A stretch of DNA of 64,000 bases, taken from positions 41,535,758 to 41,599,757 of the forward strand of contig CM053266.1 in NCBI GenBank assembly GCA_028583415.1, in the 5' to 3' direction. The position numbers were made by a program, and so were the translations under genes. Source of the DNA: Protea cynaroides (taxonomy: Eukaryota; Streptophyta; Magnoliopsida; Proteales; Proteaceae). The notes beneath the pieces are model-generated. The model made no database searches and was not told the origin of the DNA. It saw only the letters and a program-made list of their open reading frames with translations. Positions 11,789 to 23,230 of this stretch are shown in pieces. Position 1 is the first letter of the stretch, and every line of letters begins with the position of its first letter.

Positions 11789-14308
11789 TTGTTTTTTTTT
11801 TTTTTGTGGGGGGGGGGGGGGGGTGTTTTGGGGGTTTTTTAAATAAGGACACTTTTCCAGTAAACAGTGAATTCTTTGGCTGTTTGGAAGCCCGGGGTGG
11901 GAAATGCATGAAAGCCGAAGGAACTCTTGTCGGTTCCTGTTTCTCCCATCCCACCCTTTTTCAAATTCCCACTAAAGAAGTGAGTTGCTCAGATGAGCAG
12001 TAATAGGATGTCCTGTGCTCTCCCATCCCTTTTTTTAGGGAAGGGGAAAGGGAGGTTCATCAATGAAAAGAGAAGAGAGAGATGAATAACAATAACCATG
12101 CTTTTGTTTGCTAATTTTATTAGTGATCATGTATTGATTGACTTAACCAGTGGCAATGTTTGCAATGGCCAATCAAGAGAATCCAGCTCTTATGTCAAGA
12201 AGCAATATCGTTATGTCTTGCAGGAAGCTTTGCCTAGGCCTTTGTTGGACCATCTTGCTATTCAGCTTTGAATGGTGGTTTCAAAAGCAGTCCATCCCCC
12301 TTTAAATTTGGAAGATGTGGTTTTACTGCCCTAATTTTTTTAGAACTTGTGGGAGGATTGTGGTATGAAACACAGATAGAAGGAAGGCAGTTATGCCTTC
12401 CACAAAAAATTAAAGTCATAGAAAGGAAATTAAAGAGGTGAAATGAGGAGGTAGTGGATAGTCTACAGGAGCAGAATAAGAGATTGGCGGAGGAGAATTT
12501 TAATATGATGAGGTGAAAGATGTTGGGCAGCAGGTGGGGAGGAGTGAGATGCAGGGGTTCTTGCAAAAGGACAAATATGGGATGGTGTGTAAGATGGAGA
12601 GGGATCAGCACCAAATGTATTGGGTTATATATGGCTGAGGTAAGGGGGTGAGAATACCTTGTTCTTCCATGAAATGGTGAACATGTGGAGAAGAGTGGAT
12701 AAATACAGTAATCAATTTAAGTAGCCCCACCAACCCTTCTATATCTGCATTTGGGTGCTTCAGTCAGTTATTTGTTCTCTTTTCAGTTTTCATGATGCAT
12801 TAACTTTTTGTGTTTTGTTTAGCGTTTTTTTTCCCCCAAGGAGAAAGAAGAAGAGTGGATTAGAAACTATAATTGACTGTAAGATCTGAAAGTTAATAAA
12901 GAACAGCATGGGAAGTGTACCCATGCTTTCTAGTGAAGTATTACACTATATTTCAAGCTAATAGACCAACAACTATTTATACTATGATTTTCGGCATGAA
13001 GTTCTCGTGAAAATAATCAAATGGCAGTGTTGTAAAGCTGAGCATACCCTCTCTAGAGCACTCAACGTAACAGAGAATGGTAGCATTTAGAAAGTAGTTG
13101 AAAACTGAAGTAAAATTTTTAAGGGAGCAATTTTTGTGGTGATAGCTTAAACCTGAAATCTTTATATGGAATCTATGTCTGCCTTGTGGTAGCACAGATG
13201 ACCTGACATTTTGTGGCAGGTAAACCCCAAGGGTCTGTTGCTCACATGTCAAGTTCCAGCCTAATGTGATTGTGGCCAACTGGCAAAACAAATCAATGAA
13301 AAATCCAATGCTACTAAGAGGGTGCAAGAGACTACTGAGGGGGCATGCATATATATGGTGGGATATATGAGCATGCATATATATGGTGGGATATATGATT
13401 GAATCCAAAGATTGCATGTTCTGACTTCAGTCACAAAAATTTTTTCCCTTTTTTTTCTGGGGCATAATTTTCAGTGTAATCTGGTTGAAAATTTGGCTAG
13501 TACTTTTAGTGAGTTTTGAGTTACACAGTTATAGCTGGTATTTATTGGAAATTTTTCATTATTTTTGAACGTTTCGACTTTACAGCATTTACATCCAACT
13601 AGATGGAGCCCAAGGGATTTTTTTCATTTGCCCTTAATTTTTCTCTCCTTCATCAAGACTAAATTAAGGATTTTCCTAAATACTTGAGTTTCAGTTCTTT
13701 TGTTCCCCCCCCTCCCACCCAAAAAAAAAGGCCCGGCTAGTAGAGATTTTAAAAGATTATTAGTTTGTTTTATGCTTGAAGTTCAGTGGCCAAGATATTT
13801 CAGTTTTGAATGCATCTACATTTGTCTGATTGTACCAGATTATCAGTTGAAATTCTTTCTGAATATAACATGTGGGTTGGCTTGCCATTTCTTACAGCCT
13901 TACCTTCATGAATCTCGGCACCAGCATGCTGTCAGAAGAGCAAGGGGTTGTGGAGGCCGTTTTCTCAACACAAAGAAACTTGACGGTAATGGCACTGATT
14001 CCACACCTGAGAAGGCCACAAGTAATGGTGCAGCTCCCCCTTCAGTGAATTCCTCGGGTTCTGAAGCCTTGCCACTTGAATCAACTGCTAATGTAGGTTC
14101 TTCCAATAATCAGAGAGAAGTAAAGGGGCCCATGAATCAGGATATGTACTCCAATGGCAGTGGTTGCTACCAACATCATCAGGGCTTCTCGCTGTCTAAG
14201 TTTCATTCACTCACAGAGGAAAGGGGGGAGGAAGAAGACTGCTCGGGTCAGCAGCGGGGAAGCATATCGGTGAATCAGGCCCCAAACAGGGTCCTCACCA
14301 TCCAATGA
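6197..14308 (+). CDS. NF-YA: nuclear transcription factor Y subunit A (CCAAT-binding, HAP2 family)
   Basis: This is the sequence-specific subunit of the NF-Y trimer: it joins an NF-YB/NF-YC dimer in the nucleus and reads CCAAT boxes. Five coding exons close in frame: 6197-6455, 9828-9904, 10134-10205, 10601-10765 and 13898-14308, giving 327 aa. The conserved core covers about residues 158-218. The NF-YB/C-interaction helix (EEPVYVNAKQYHGILRRRQS...) is in exon 4, and the DNA-binding helix (PYLHESRHQHAVRRARGCGG RFLN) starts exon 5, so the intron falls in the linker. An exon-3 segment, YSDPYYGGVVTAYGAQAL, and the terminal ECSGQQ-like and ...LTIQ tail match what I remember of the NF-YA1/NF-YA9 group. 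That subgroup call is from memory and less certain. The start is the first ATG of exon 1. Introns 1 and 4 exceed 3 kb. A miR169-type site lies in the 3' UTR. No lesion is seen. Confidence 0.95.
8505..8561. repeat. poly-T/poly-G low-complexity tract in NF-YA intron 1
   Basis: Alternating long T and G runs (TTTTTTTTGGGGTGGGG..., then T(14)G(7)) in an otherwise AT-rich intron. Similar T-to-G tracts occur at 10917-10969 and 11648-11835. Confidence 0.8.
10917..10969. repeat. poly-T followed by poly-G tract in NF-YA intron 4
   Basis: A run of about 20 T passes directly into a run of more than 30 G, then G-rich sequence to about 11000. It is non-coding. It could be a real microsatellite, but a G run of this length is more often a sequencing or polishing artefact. 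Confidence 0.85.
11648..11835. repeat. poly-T/poly-G block with inverted flanks
   Basis: About 190 bp made mostly of T and G runs. On its left is GTTCACTGTTTAC and on its right the complement GTAAACAGTGAATTC. A direct repeat, AAATGCATGAAAGCCGAA, also occurs on both sides (about 11597 and 11902). The inverted flanks could form a hairpin with the homopolymers in the loop, or could reflect a fold-back read error. Confidence 0.75.
13342..13396. repeat. 27-bp tandem duplication in NF-YA intron 4
   Basis: Two exact adjacent copies of GCATGCATATATATGGTGGG followed by ATATATGA. No function is apparent. Confidence 0.85.
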
Positions 14309-14815
14309 ACACCCATTGTGTGGGTTCCAAAAGTCTGTCCAGTCTCATATATATTTCCCATCACTGCTGTCTTTTTAACTGGTCTAATGCTTTGGTCATT
14401 CGCATATTTGTTGGTGTTACAGGCGTTCATGTTGATACATTTGTCTCCAGCATGTTACCTGAGACCCGACATTGGAGAAGTGGTAGGAAGGTGATATGGG
14501 AGGCACAGAGGCTCATCGAACCAGAGAGAAGGGAGAGGGGAATCCCTATTTATCTGGTGTTTTTCTGGCAATTCATTCTTGGCTTGGTTGTGTGTTTTTT
14601 GTTTGGGGGGAATAAAAGGGACAGGGAGATATGTAGCTTTGTGGCTTTTAAGTCTACCAAGGTTTCAATTCCTTTATTCCCCAGCCTTTTCTCCTGTACA
14701 AAGTAGATGTGAAAGAACAAACCACCCCAATTTCTTATGGGCAAAAGCATTTCGTTGTGGAGATTTCTTGAACTCTTATAATATGATGTCGGTATGTATA
14801 GACCTCTTTGATTAA
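14309..14815 (+). other. NF-YA: NF-YA 3' UTR
   Basis: Sequence after the TGA stop. It contains a miR169-like complementary site and an AATAAAAG hexamer context near 14610. A GGTGTTACAG acceptor-like sequence at about 14414-14423 could mark a spliced 3' UTR or an alternative last exon. The 3' end is not defined by sequence alone. Confidence 0.5.
14565..14585 (+). promoter_or_regulatory. miR169 target site in NF-YA 3' UTR
   Basis: This 21-base stretch pairs with the plant miR169 family. The blocks GGCAA, TCAT and CTTGGCT match the canonical target, with one clear internal mismatch (T for G at position 8), two tolerable G:U-type changes and loose terminal bases. The placement in the 3' UTR, about 260 bases after the stop of an NF-YA gene, is where miR169 sites sit in this family. 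Cleavage by miR169 lowers NF-YA mRNA and is relieved under stress in known plants. Confidence 0.85.
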
Positions 14816-15190
14816 CAGAAGTCTTGACTCTTGGCCTGTGTGGGCTTCCTTTGTGTTTCATGTTGCCTTTTTACGCCAAATTCAGAGTCTCTTCTGTCTG
14901 TAAACCATGTGCATCTTTCACTTCCTTCATTGTGGTGTGATATTCTGTTGCGAGGGACAGTACTTATCCCCACCAGGAAATGATTTTGATGCTTGATTTT
15001 TGCCACAGAGAAAAAAAGTGACCTCTGAGGCTCTGAAGGAGGTGATCTTACCATCCAGGACCAGTGATGATCGTAGAAACAATAGCATTGTGCGGGAAAT
15101 GATAATTTTTTCAAGAATATGGGGAAGGTTGGATGTCTAGAGTGGAGAAATGTGAATTATGAAGTAATTCGCATTGGGTCCTTGTCTTTT
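14816..15190. other. intergenic, nothing recognised
   Basis: Downstream of the NF-YA 3' UTR. No coding frame or repeat is supported. Confidence 0.4.
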
Positions 15191-15419
15191 GTATCCAAAT
15201 CCTCTCCTCCCAGGGGTTTGGGAGGAGGGGTAGCACCCCCGTTAGATGGCTTACACCTGGAGTGCGGGTGAATCCGAGCCCTCCATTTGAGCCAATATTT
15301 TCCTGTCGGCTCAGCTTGTTGGCTTGGATGGAGGGTTCGGATTCACCCGAACCCTAGGTGTTGGCCATCTAATAGGGTAGCCGCCCCTCCCAAACCTCTG
15401 GGAGGAGAGGATGTGAATA
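15191..15419. repeat. foldback repeat family, copy 4 (well preserved)
   Basis: A long inverted repeat with arms of about 100 bp. It begins GTATCCAAATCCTCTCCTCC and ends GGGAGGAGAGGATGTGAATAC. The mirrored pair GGTGAATCCGAGCCCTCCAT and GGATTCACCCGAACCCTAGG surrounds the centre GTCGGCTCAGCTTGTTGGC. It has no coding capacity. This is the best copy for defining the family. Confidence 0.85.
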
Positions 15420-15447
15420 CAAGAGGTTTGGGAGGAGAGGATTTGGG

Positions 15448-15523
15448 GGATCCACATCCTCTCCTCACAAAGGTTTAGAAGGAGGGGCGGCAACCACATT
15501 AGATAGCCAACACCTGGGGTTCT
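15448..15523. repeat. foldback repeat family, truncated end
   Basis: Only one arm end is present: GGATCCACATCCTCTCCTCA, then GGAGGGGCGGCAACCACATT and CCAACACCTGGGGTT. It sits directly after copy 4, separated by a duplicated GAGGTTTGGGAGGAGAGGAT. A second insertion or an unequal copying event could explain it. Confidence 0.75.
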
Positions 15524-16502
15524 TTTCCACCTCCACCCCTCTCAAAGTCCCACCATTTTGCATCTCATTCTGATGGGACAGGAAGAGGGAAGGTTCATCT
15601 GCCTATGTCGATGTTCGGAGAAGATAACTATCACAGTCCCACTGTTCATGTCCTTTCCCGATCTCCCTTCGTCAATTCCTTCGCATGGGATGTGACCAAT
15701 GGATTTAGAAGAGCATCTTAAGGTTTGAATTTGTCATCTTCAATATATGAGCATATTAAAGATTTAGATCTATAAAAGATGGACACAATTCTCTTTTCAT
15801 TGATCTTTATGGGCTTGCATGCATTGAACAAACATGTCTATTCATTAAGTAATCTATTTGTATTGGGAAACATTGAGACTTATAAGCTTAAACATGGTAT
15901 CAAAATTCAAAACCATCATATCCTACATTAATTAAATAATTATATACGATCACTCAAAAGAAGGACTACATATGTCAAGTGTATTGTCACTCAAAAAAAA
16001 ATATGTGAAGGAAAGTAATAAGAATAATTCTACATTAGAAAACATTAAGACTTGAGATGTCTTAATACACTAGTTGATTTTTCCACCTAATAGCCTAAGT
16101 TTTTGAGTAAAATACTTCAACAGTTTGTCACTAATTGTCAACGGTATCCCGTTCTCTTGTTTCTCCTTGTCTTCTTGGTAGAGCTCTACCAGGTTGCGCA
16201 ACAGATCCTTCACCTTGATGGTTCAGTTTTAGTTTGGATTAGTTACCGTCGGAACTCAAAACCAATTAAGTATCGAACCGAAAAACCGAAACCGAGTTAC
16301 ACCCAAGGTTCAAGTATGCCATGAGTCGGTCCATCCAAATTCTAGAATCGGCCAAATTGGGGGTGAATCGGGATCGTCCGATCCGATTACTGAAACCGCG
16401 TGGTTACTCATTAAGTTACACCCGACTTCGGGGGGCTGCCTTCTAAAAACTCGCCAGTTTTTCATATTTCGCTCTTCGAAGACGAAACGTTGGGAGATCG
16501 CC
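15524..16502. other. upstream region of the small gene at 16503
   Basis: No coding region. A stretch near 16220-16400 (AACCGAAAAACCGAAACCG and similar) resembles degenerate CCGAAC-type repeats common in plants. The last ~100 bp before 16503 is more GC-rich and is a plausible promoter or leader. Confidence 0.4.
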
Positions 16503-17884
16503 ATGATTAGCGTTCTTGCTCAGGTAAGCCAACGAAAGCCTCCATCCTGAATAAGAATTAATAGGATAATTGGCTGATAAGGTAGTTCTTCTTTTAGGGA
16601 CGCTGTCATTCAGATCTCTTGAATCATTTTAATTTCACCAAAGACAAAAAGAAAATGAATTAGTGGGAAAATGATTTCTCTCTAAATTCGAAATTTTTAC
16701 TGTGTTCAGTTTGCCTGCTCTCCATTTGGGGGATCTCTTTCCCTCTTATGTATGAAAAATTATCTTTGGGAGATCGAGTTCTTCGTATGCAATTGAGTGG
16801 GGAAAATGGAAAGCCTTTTTCATTTTATTCATTGTCCCCGGGTTACTATGCAGGAACGTCTTCTTGGCGCAGCCTTAGGCAGTATTTTGACAGGGATCGT
16901 TGTTTTCGAGCAGCGCAGGAGCATCTATAGCTTAATTTCAGAAAATCAGCCCCAGTACAACCCTCATCCTCAGGTGAACTCATTTGCCTTTGCCTTTCAC
17001 TAATATTTAGCTGAAACCCTAGAATAAAAACTGTATTTCTTATCTAACCTGTTAGTCTTACAATGTTATCTTTCATACATTTGGGGTCAGACTCCGTTGG
17101 TACTTAGGTAATGGAAAAAATAGTGAACTGTTCTCCTTGTTTTGCATATACTTTGCAACTCCACGACAGTTTCTTCCTGACTAAATGTACTTTTATGTCG
17201 CACATTGTAAATAATTTGCTTACCCCTCGCACACTTGCAAGCAACATTTTGTTATTAAATTCTATCTCAAAGCATGCTGGTTTAACTGGACTGTCTTATG
17301 GAACTTAAACACCCCCCCTCCCCCCTCCCCCTTGCCTCCTGGAAGAGGTTCAACACATAGCCCACGTCAACCTCAGCCTGTACTTGTTGAAATTTTAACC
17401 TAGCTACATTTGATCACGTGACAAAATAATGCTTTAAAAAATAGTCAAGAAGTTGATATTGTGTAAATGATTTACATGCTATGACACAAGGGGAGAAATC
17501 GAAGGCATGGGGGGAAAAAGTTGTTATGGGTTGTGGAATTTGAATTTGATACATGGTCAACTCATAGGATCCCATTTCTATCCAAGAGGCGAAAGCAATA
17601 TAATATTTGTGCATGTCTCAAATCAGAAAGCCACCTAGATGACTTTCCATGTTCTTATTTTTTGAGCTACTTAACGGACGTTGTGATATGTGGGTAGGTT
17701 ATCATCAGTTTCAAGTGTCTGTCTATCTGCACCATTTTCTTTTAAGCAACTCAAAAGGGTTGGGCATGAGGTCCAGCTAATGGTTTCCTTTTGACATGAT
17801 TCTGGTTGAATTATTTGGGAGATTAATAAGCATCTTGAACCCAAGGTAATTTAGGTGTTCAGTTATTGTTTTTGAGACTAGAGA

Positions 17885-17934
<50 letters not shown>

Positions 17935-20900
17935 GGAGGGGGGATTGGTTAATTAGTTAGGGGTATTGAAGGGCTGAAAGGATAGGCAACTTTTGTATAA
18001 TTGACTTTTTCTGACTTCCCTGACTTCTCTGGTATCCTAAGTATGCAAAAGGAATGGTAGGTTATGTGTCGAAGGAAAAAGTCTGTATCAAAAAGCGGAT
18101 GGCTGATCAATAGGAAATTGGGATGTTTTCTTCATTGGGTCAAGTTGTCTCATTGTTTGTAGCTGTGTACCCTTATTTTTTTCGATGATAATTTTATATC
18201 AAGGTTTCAAATACTGGGATACGGCTAACACAAATCCAGCTTTACCAAGCTAGTACCATATTGTATTGCCCAAAACTTAGATGGAATTGGGCTGTTGAGG
18301 CCCATCTGTATTGGGACCAGCAGGGCTAGATCATAGTTGTCAAGGCGTCGCCTAGGCGTCCAGGCGTGATTCCAAGGCCTGGGCCCCTGGGCGCCTTATG
18401 AGTGTTGCCTGGGCAGTCGCACAGGCTCTCTGGGCGTCGCCTAGGTGCCGCCTTGGACGCTTTGGGTGCCCAGAATGCCTGGGCATAGTTGTCAAGGCGC
18501 CAAGGCGAACCAAAGCGATGAAGGCCTGACTGGGTGACTAGGCGACCAAGGCGCCCGCCTAGGCGACCAAGGCGCCCGATTTTCCAAGGCGACCCAAGGC
18601 AGCCTGGGCGCCTAGACGCCTAGGCGACGCCTTGACAACTATGGCGGTCGCCTTGGGTCTTATATGTGTTTTTTTTTTCCTTTGATCTCTGAATTTGCTT
18701 CACAAGATTTATTAAGCTAGACAGGAACAACATTTATCAGACAGTACTTATTTATGACTAATATCATTAAAATGAAATGAAATTTCATTTACTTAAGATA
18801 TTATTCATAAATAAGCAAATACCCCCTATTTGAATTCAATAAAAATAGTTTAAAATTTAAATTCCAGAAGGATAAAAAGTCAACCCTCCAGTTCAAGAAC
18901 AAAAACCGTATTTTCGGTTGTGGGGGTGATTTTCAACTTCAAAATGCTAGGCTTTTTTTCAAATATAAAAATTTCATAAATCTTATTATAGTAAAGCATC
19001 ACTAAAAACCAAGAGCACGTCAAAATAATCTCTTGCTTTGATGCCCAAAAAATAATTTACATTCAGATGACTTTTAACAACATTCGTGTACTTCGAACAA
19101 GGTTTGACCGGAGTGTAACTCCTTCATTATAACTCGGATTCAAGCAATCAAGGATTTGTTGAAAAGTCGATTATACTAGTTTTGCAACGAATTTGAGATT
19201 GTTTGAATCCGAAGTATATTAAAGGAGTTATGCTCCGGTAAAATTTGTTAGAAATAAGCAAATGTTAGTCATAAATACGTGTTGCCTACTTAACTCAATT
19301 ATTTGTTTCTTTGTTGGTTTTCTTATATTAATTAAGCTATGTCTTAAATGTTTATTTATGTAGAATGCTGCATATATATATATAAACATTTATATAGCAT
19401 TAATATTTTAAAATAAAAAAAATACACTGGGAACGCTTTGGTTGCCTAGGCGCCGCCTAGGCACCCAGGATGACCTCTAAACGCCTTGGATCGCCTTGTC
19501 GCCTTGACAATTATGGGCTGGATGTGCTCTTGTGATCTTTTGTTGTAAGTCTTTGTTTGAGATTGTGTAAGTCTTCTACGTTCTATTTTCTTCAAGAGAT
19601 TTTTTTAGTTATACAAGATTGAAGTGATTGTGGAATGTTTGTGGTCCGCAATGTAACTGTAAAAAATACATATTCTGGTGTTTAGTGTTATTTCTTGTTA
19701 TTTAGAGTTGCTGCCATCAGTATTGAAAAAAAAAAAAAAAAAAAAGGTCAGTGATGTCAATTGGCTCTAAAGCCTACATAGGGTCCTTTTTTGGGTTAAG
19801 TAATCTTTAAAGTAGGATGCTGGTACTATTTTGTTGTGCAGATCTGACGTCAGTCAAGTGTTTTTGTCTTTTTTGGTTGAACAAACTGGTTTTTCTGGTT
19901 TCTGATCCAGCAGAACAACGGGGGTGACCCTTTTGTGTGTGTGTGTGGGGGGGAACCTGACTGTTTGATCAGCTTTTATGCATTGTAAGTTTTGTTCCCA
20001 AGACAAATTATCATTCTAGGTTTCTGAGAGTTTGAGACCAACTTTTAGATATCTGCAATTGCATGGCTATTGTTCTTTGATTTCTAGTGTCTTTATTGCA
20101 GTGGATCCATTACCAGGTGCTTTTCCCATGCATTGCTCTGTTTAGTCCTTGCAACTAGTAATGTAGAAGAAAAAAAAAATAGTTGCATCCATTTTTATGT
20201 GTAAGTTCCTATCTAGTAGATTTACAAGCTTGTCATTTATTTATTTATTTATTTTTTGTTTATCTCTAGTGGATAAAGAAGATTGTGTCAGGAATCAGGA
20301 TGACAGCCAGCATTAACCTATAGGACCCACTTATGAACCTGAAAATTCGTCTTCCCAAACTCTTTGAGTAGAATGGTTGGAAAGGGTTTGTGTTGGCATG
20401 GAACTGAAAATCTTTATCACTCTATGTAAATTGTAATCATTCCTCAGTGGTACAATCCAGTCTGTTGATCCATGATGGACTAGCTGATGAATTAATGTGT
20501 GGATTGGCTGTTCTAGTGAAAAACCATATGTGTTGATATCATACAAGTCAGAAAATTGAAATGTTAAATGTCATGGGTGCAGCTATGGATTTCTATTCAA
20601 TGTATAGAAGTTGGTTTAGAATATGACTTGTGTGAGGAGATTGTTTTCTAGTGGCTTAATCTAGTGTTGTTAGTAGTTGATTCAGATAGTTTCTTGGAAG
20701 TGGTGCTTAGGAAGTAGGGATTTATTTTGAGAGTTTTCAAAAGAAATGTGTTGCTGTACTCGATGATATTTTGAAGGAAATTGATGGTATTCTGCTGCTG
20801 GTATCTGACTATGAAAGGAGGAAAGAAAGAGAGGGAGGGGGGGGGGGGATGAAGAACAACAGTTATTTAGGGTGAGAGGTGATGGGCATATGATTTTCTT

Positions 20901-21339
20901 CTGTTGTATAACACTTCCATGGTAGAAAGGGAATGACATTGGGATACATGTCAATGGTTTCTATTTCTTCTAGATAATTGGGGAAGGATAGATTAGAAAG
21001 GATGACCCTTATGCAAAATTCTGAAAACAGTTGCATTTTTTTTTTTGGGATAGATATGGCCCCAAGGAAAGTTGAACTCATAACCTCTTCATTTTAAGGT
21101 GTTGGTCTTTACCAACTGATATCCACTTGGGGTGAAAACAGTTGCATTTATGTCTGCTAGTCATATTTATCAGGGCAATGAGGAAGTTATTAACTGTAAT
21201 GTGGCATTTTATTTGAATGCAGATGCAGGAGCCCATATTTGGAAAGAAGACTCGCATGGAGCTGGCTCACCTCTGGAACAAAACAGTTGACCAGACACTG
21301 GGGCCAGTGATTACCTATCTGAGCTCTCGTGGGTGGTAG
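16503..21339 (+). CDS. small conserved 85-aa membrane-type protein, possibly MIC12/MIC13-like
   Basis: Three exons (16503-16523, 16854-16973, 21223-21339) join in phase 0 to give 85 aa. The start MISVLAQ is the whole of exon 1 and ends at a clean CAG|GTAAGC donor. Residues 8-24 (ERLLGAALGSILTGIVVFEQ) form a single hydrophobic N-terminal segment with a GxxxGxxxG-like pattern, followed by basic residues. The C-terminus reads RMELAHLWNKTVDQTL and ends LSSRGW. I cannot assign a named plant gene. The layout (one N-terminal membrane span, small size, a WN motif and a terminal aromatic tail) recalls the MICOS subunits MIC12/MIC13 of the mitochondrial inner membrane, which is only a hypothesis. Intron 2 is 4.2 kb and full of repeats. 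No lesion is seen. Confidence 0.8.
17887..17931. repeat. (AT)n microsatellite
   Basis: More than 20 perfect AT units in intron 2 of the small gene, followed by a short G-rich run. Confidence 0.95.
18333..19516. mobile_element. GC-rich-ended terminal-inverted-repeat element
   Basis: The left end is ATAGTTGTCAAGGCG and the right end is CGCCTTGACAATTATGG, an inverted pair. Subterminal zones are dense in GCCTAGGCG-type palindromes, whereas the interior (about 18650-19430) is AT-rich and non-coding. A smaller complete copy of the same ends is nested at 18484-18643. I see no transposase, so it would be non-autonomous. The superfamily cannot be set from what I see. Confidence 0.7.
18484..18643. mobile_element. 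nested 160-bp copy of the same inverted-repeat element
   Basis: Starts CATAGTTGTCAAGGCGCC and ends GGCGACGCCTTGACAACTAT, a nearly perfect inverted pair. The interior is almost entirely short variants of AAGGCG and CTAGGCG. It lies just inside the left end of the larger element. Confidence 0.75.
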
Positions 21340-21570
21340 ACTTTCCTTCACCCAAACTTTTTGTACCTATCTTATATAATATTGTTGTGACAATTGTATT
21401 GGCCTCCTCCCTTCTAACTCAGCAGCAGTTTTATACTTTGGAGACCTTGTGATGGTCTTTTGTTTTATGAGAGGCCACAATGAACATTACTTCTTTCTTC
21501 ATATTTTCCAAATTTTTGACAGGATATGATTCCTGTGCTTCCACCTATTTCAGTGAATAAAGGCATAAAT
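21340..21570 (+). other. 3' UTR of the small gene
   Basis: Sequence after the TAG stop. GTGAATAAAGGC near 21554 offers an AATAAA polyadenylation hexamer. The end is approximate. Confidence 0.5.
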
Positions 21571-23193
21571 TTGTAGTTTTAAATCTTCACCATCTCACCG
21601 TCCCTGTTGATTAAAACCAGAAGGGGGGAGAGTTTCTGGGTATATCAAAACTAATTCTACATCCCATAGACCAGGGGCATCCTTTTCCTTTTTGGATACT
21701 TGGGTGTTCTCTGTCTGTGGCTTCAATCCAAACAATGCCATTGTTTTGGGTTGAGCAGTGATTGCCGTTGTCAGTCAGTGGGGATGCAATAGCTGCTTTA
21801 TCCCAACACGCCTTTATGGTATGGGCAATATCATCTCATGGTAAGCCATCCTCTAGAGTTCACTTTCCCCAAATTAGGTTATGTTTTAATCGATATTAAT
21901 TCCTTGCTTATGAAGAGTCACCACAATTCAGTGACTTAAGGGACCATATCGGACCAGCTAGGATCAACAGATCTGCATCAGGATCGATGTGCAACAACAC
22001 AGTCAGCAAGAGTTGCAAGGGCCGCTCTTAAAAATGGCGAGGCAAAATCATGGAAGACAAGACTGATCCCAAACTGATTTCAAGCTGGATCGGAATTGGC
22101 TGGGGCCAGTCCCTTGTTTGACTTTATGCTCCAAAACCTTATTGTTGTTGAGAATAGTTCCACATTGTTTAAGACTGGAACTTTTAGCATTTTATATATG
22201 TGAATTTCTACTTACTGGTTTTAACTTTTGAGATGAAAACTTAACATGGTCTTAGAGTTTCAGGTCCTTTCATTACGGTCATCCAAAAGTGGAATCATAT
22301 CTATCTGACTACTGAGGTGTTGGGAATAATTGTGTTGGCACTCAAAAGAAGACAACACAAGAGTATTGGGAATAATCCCACTATTCACTACCTGGCTACT
22401 GAGGTTGAAGCATAATAGCTTATGATGCTGTTGGAGAAGAAGTTTAGCAACAGTGAGGAGAAAAAAGACGGGCCTCAAATGGGTCAGTACATAAAGAGTT
22501 TAAATACGATCGAATAGGAAAAGAAAAAAGAAATGAAATCAACATACAAGGATTAACACCTCTAGAGAACATGAATTCAATTCTCCTTCAATCTATCCAA
22601 TAAAATGACTGAAGAAATGGACGTTGTGATGCCAGATTATGGGCTGGCATCATGTGATCTAACATTTTGATCCAACTCAGAAAAGATATTTTGGAACCAA
22701 GTTAGGAGGGAGAAGGGGTAAACTATGAGAGTCACTGTTCCGAAAAATCCAATTATAAGGTGAAATCACCGGGGATGGAAAGATTCTCTCCAGTTTGGAT
22801 GAAAAAAAAAAAAAAAAAAAAAAAAATTCTTCCCTTACTTTTCCTTTAACCACAGTTCTCTTTCTTTTCTCCATCTGCATTAATTTTTTTGGAGATGGGT
22901 TCCAATATCTGATCCAGTGCATGTACTCACAAAATGACAGAAAAACGTCGGCAGATAAAAAGGAATTGGCAAATAGCACCTTAAAATCTTATCAAGTAAT
23001 TTCCCCCAACTTTAGTGACCTCTACACGTTTATATTATACTTGAAAAGCATCCTCCATTCCTTTTCGTTCAGCTTAGTGGATAGAATTTGAATTGGTAAG
23101 CTGATGCCTCAGTTTCTTGGTCAAGCATCTCTGCTTTAGCTTTATAAAAATTCCAGTCCAATCATTATCTCCACCCTTGTTAACCTCTTGGGC

Positions 23194-23230
<37 letters not shown>

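Noticed and set aside
12258..12614. 118-codon minus-strand frame, and a + strand reading with EEVVDSLQEQNKRLAEENFN
   Set aside because: The stretch is inside NF-YA intron 4. Neither reading has a recognisable domain or splice context, though an old captured fragment cannot be excluded.
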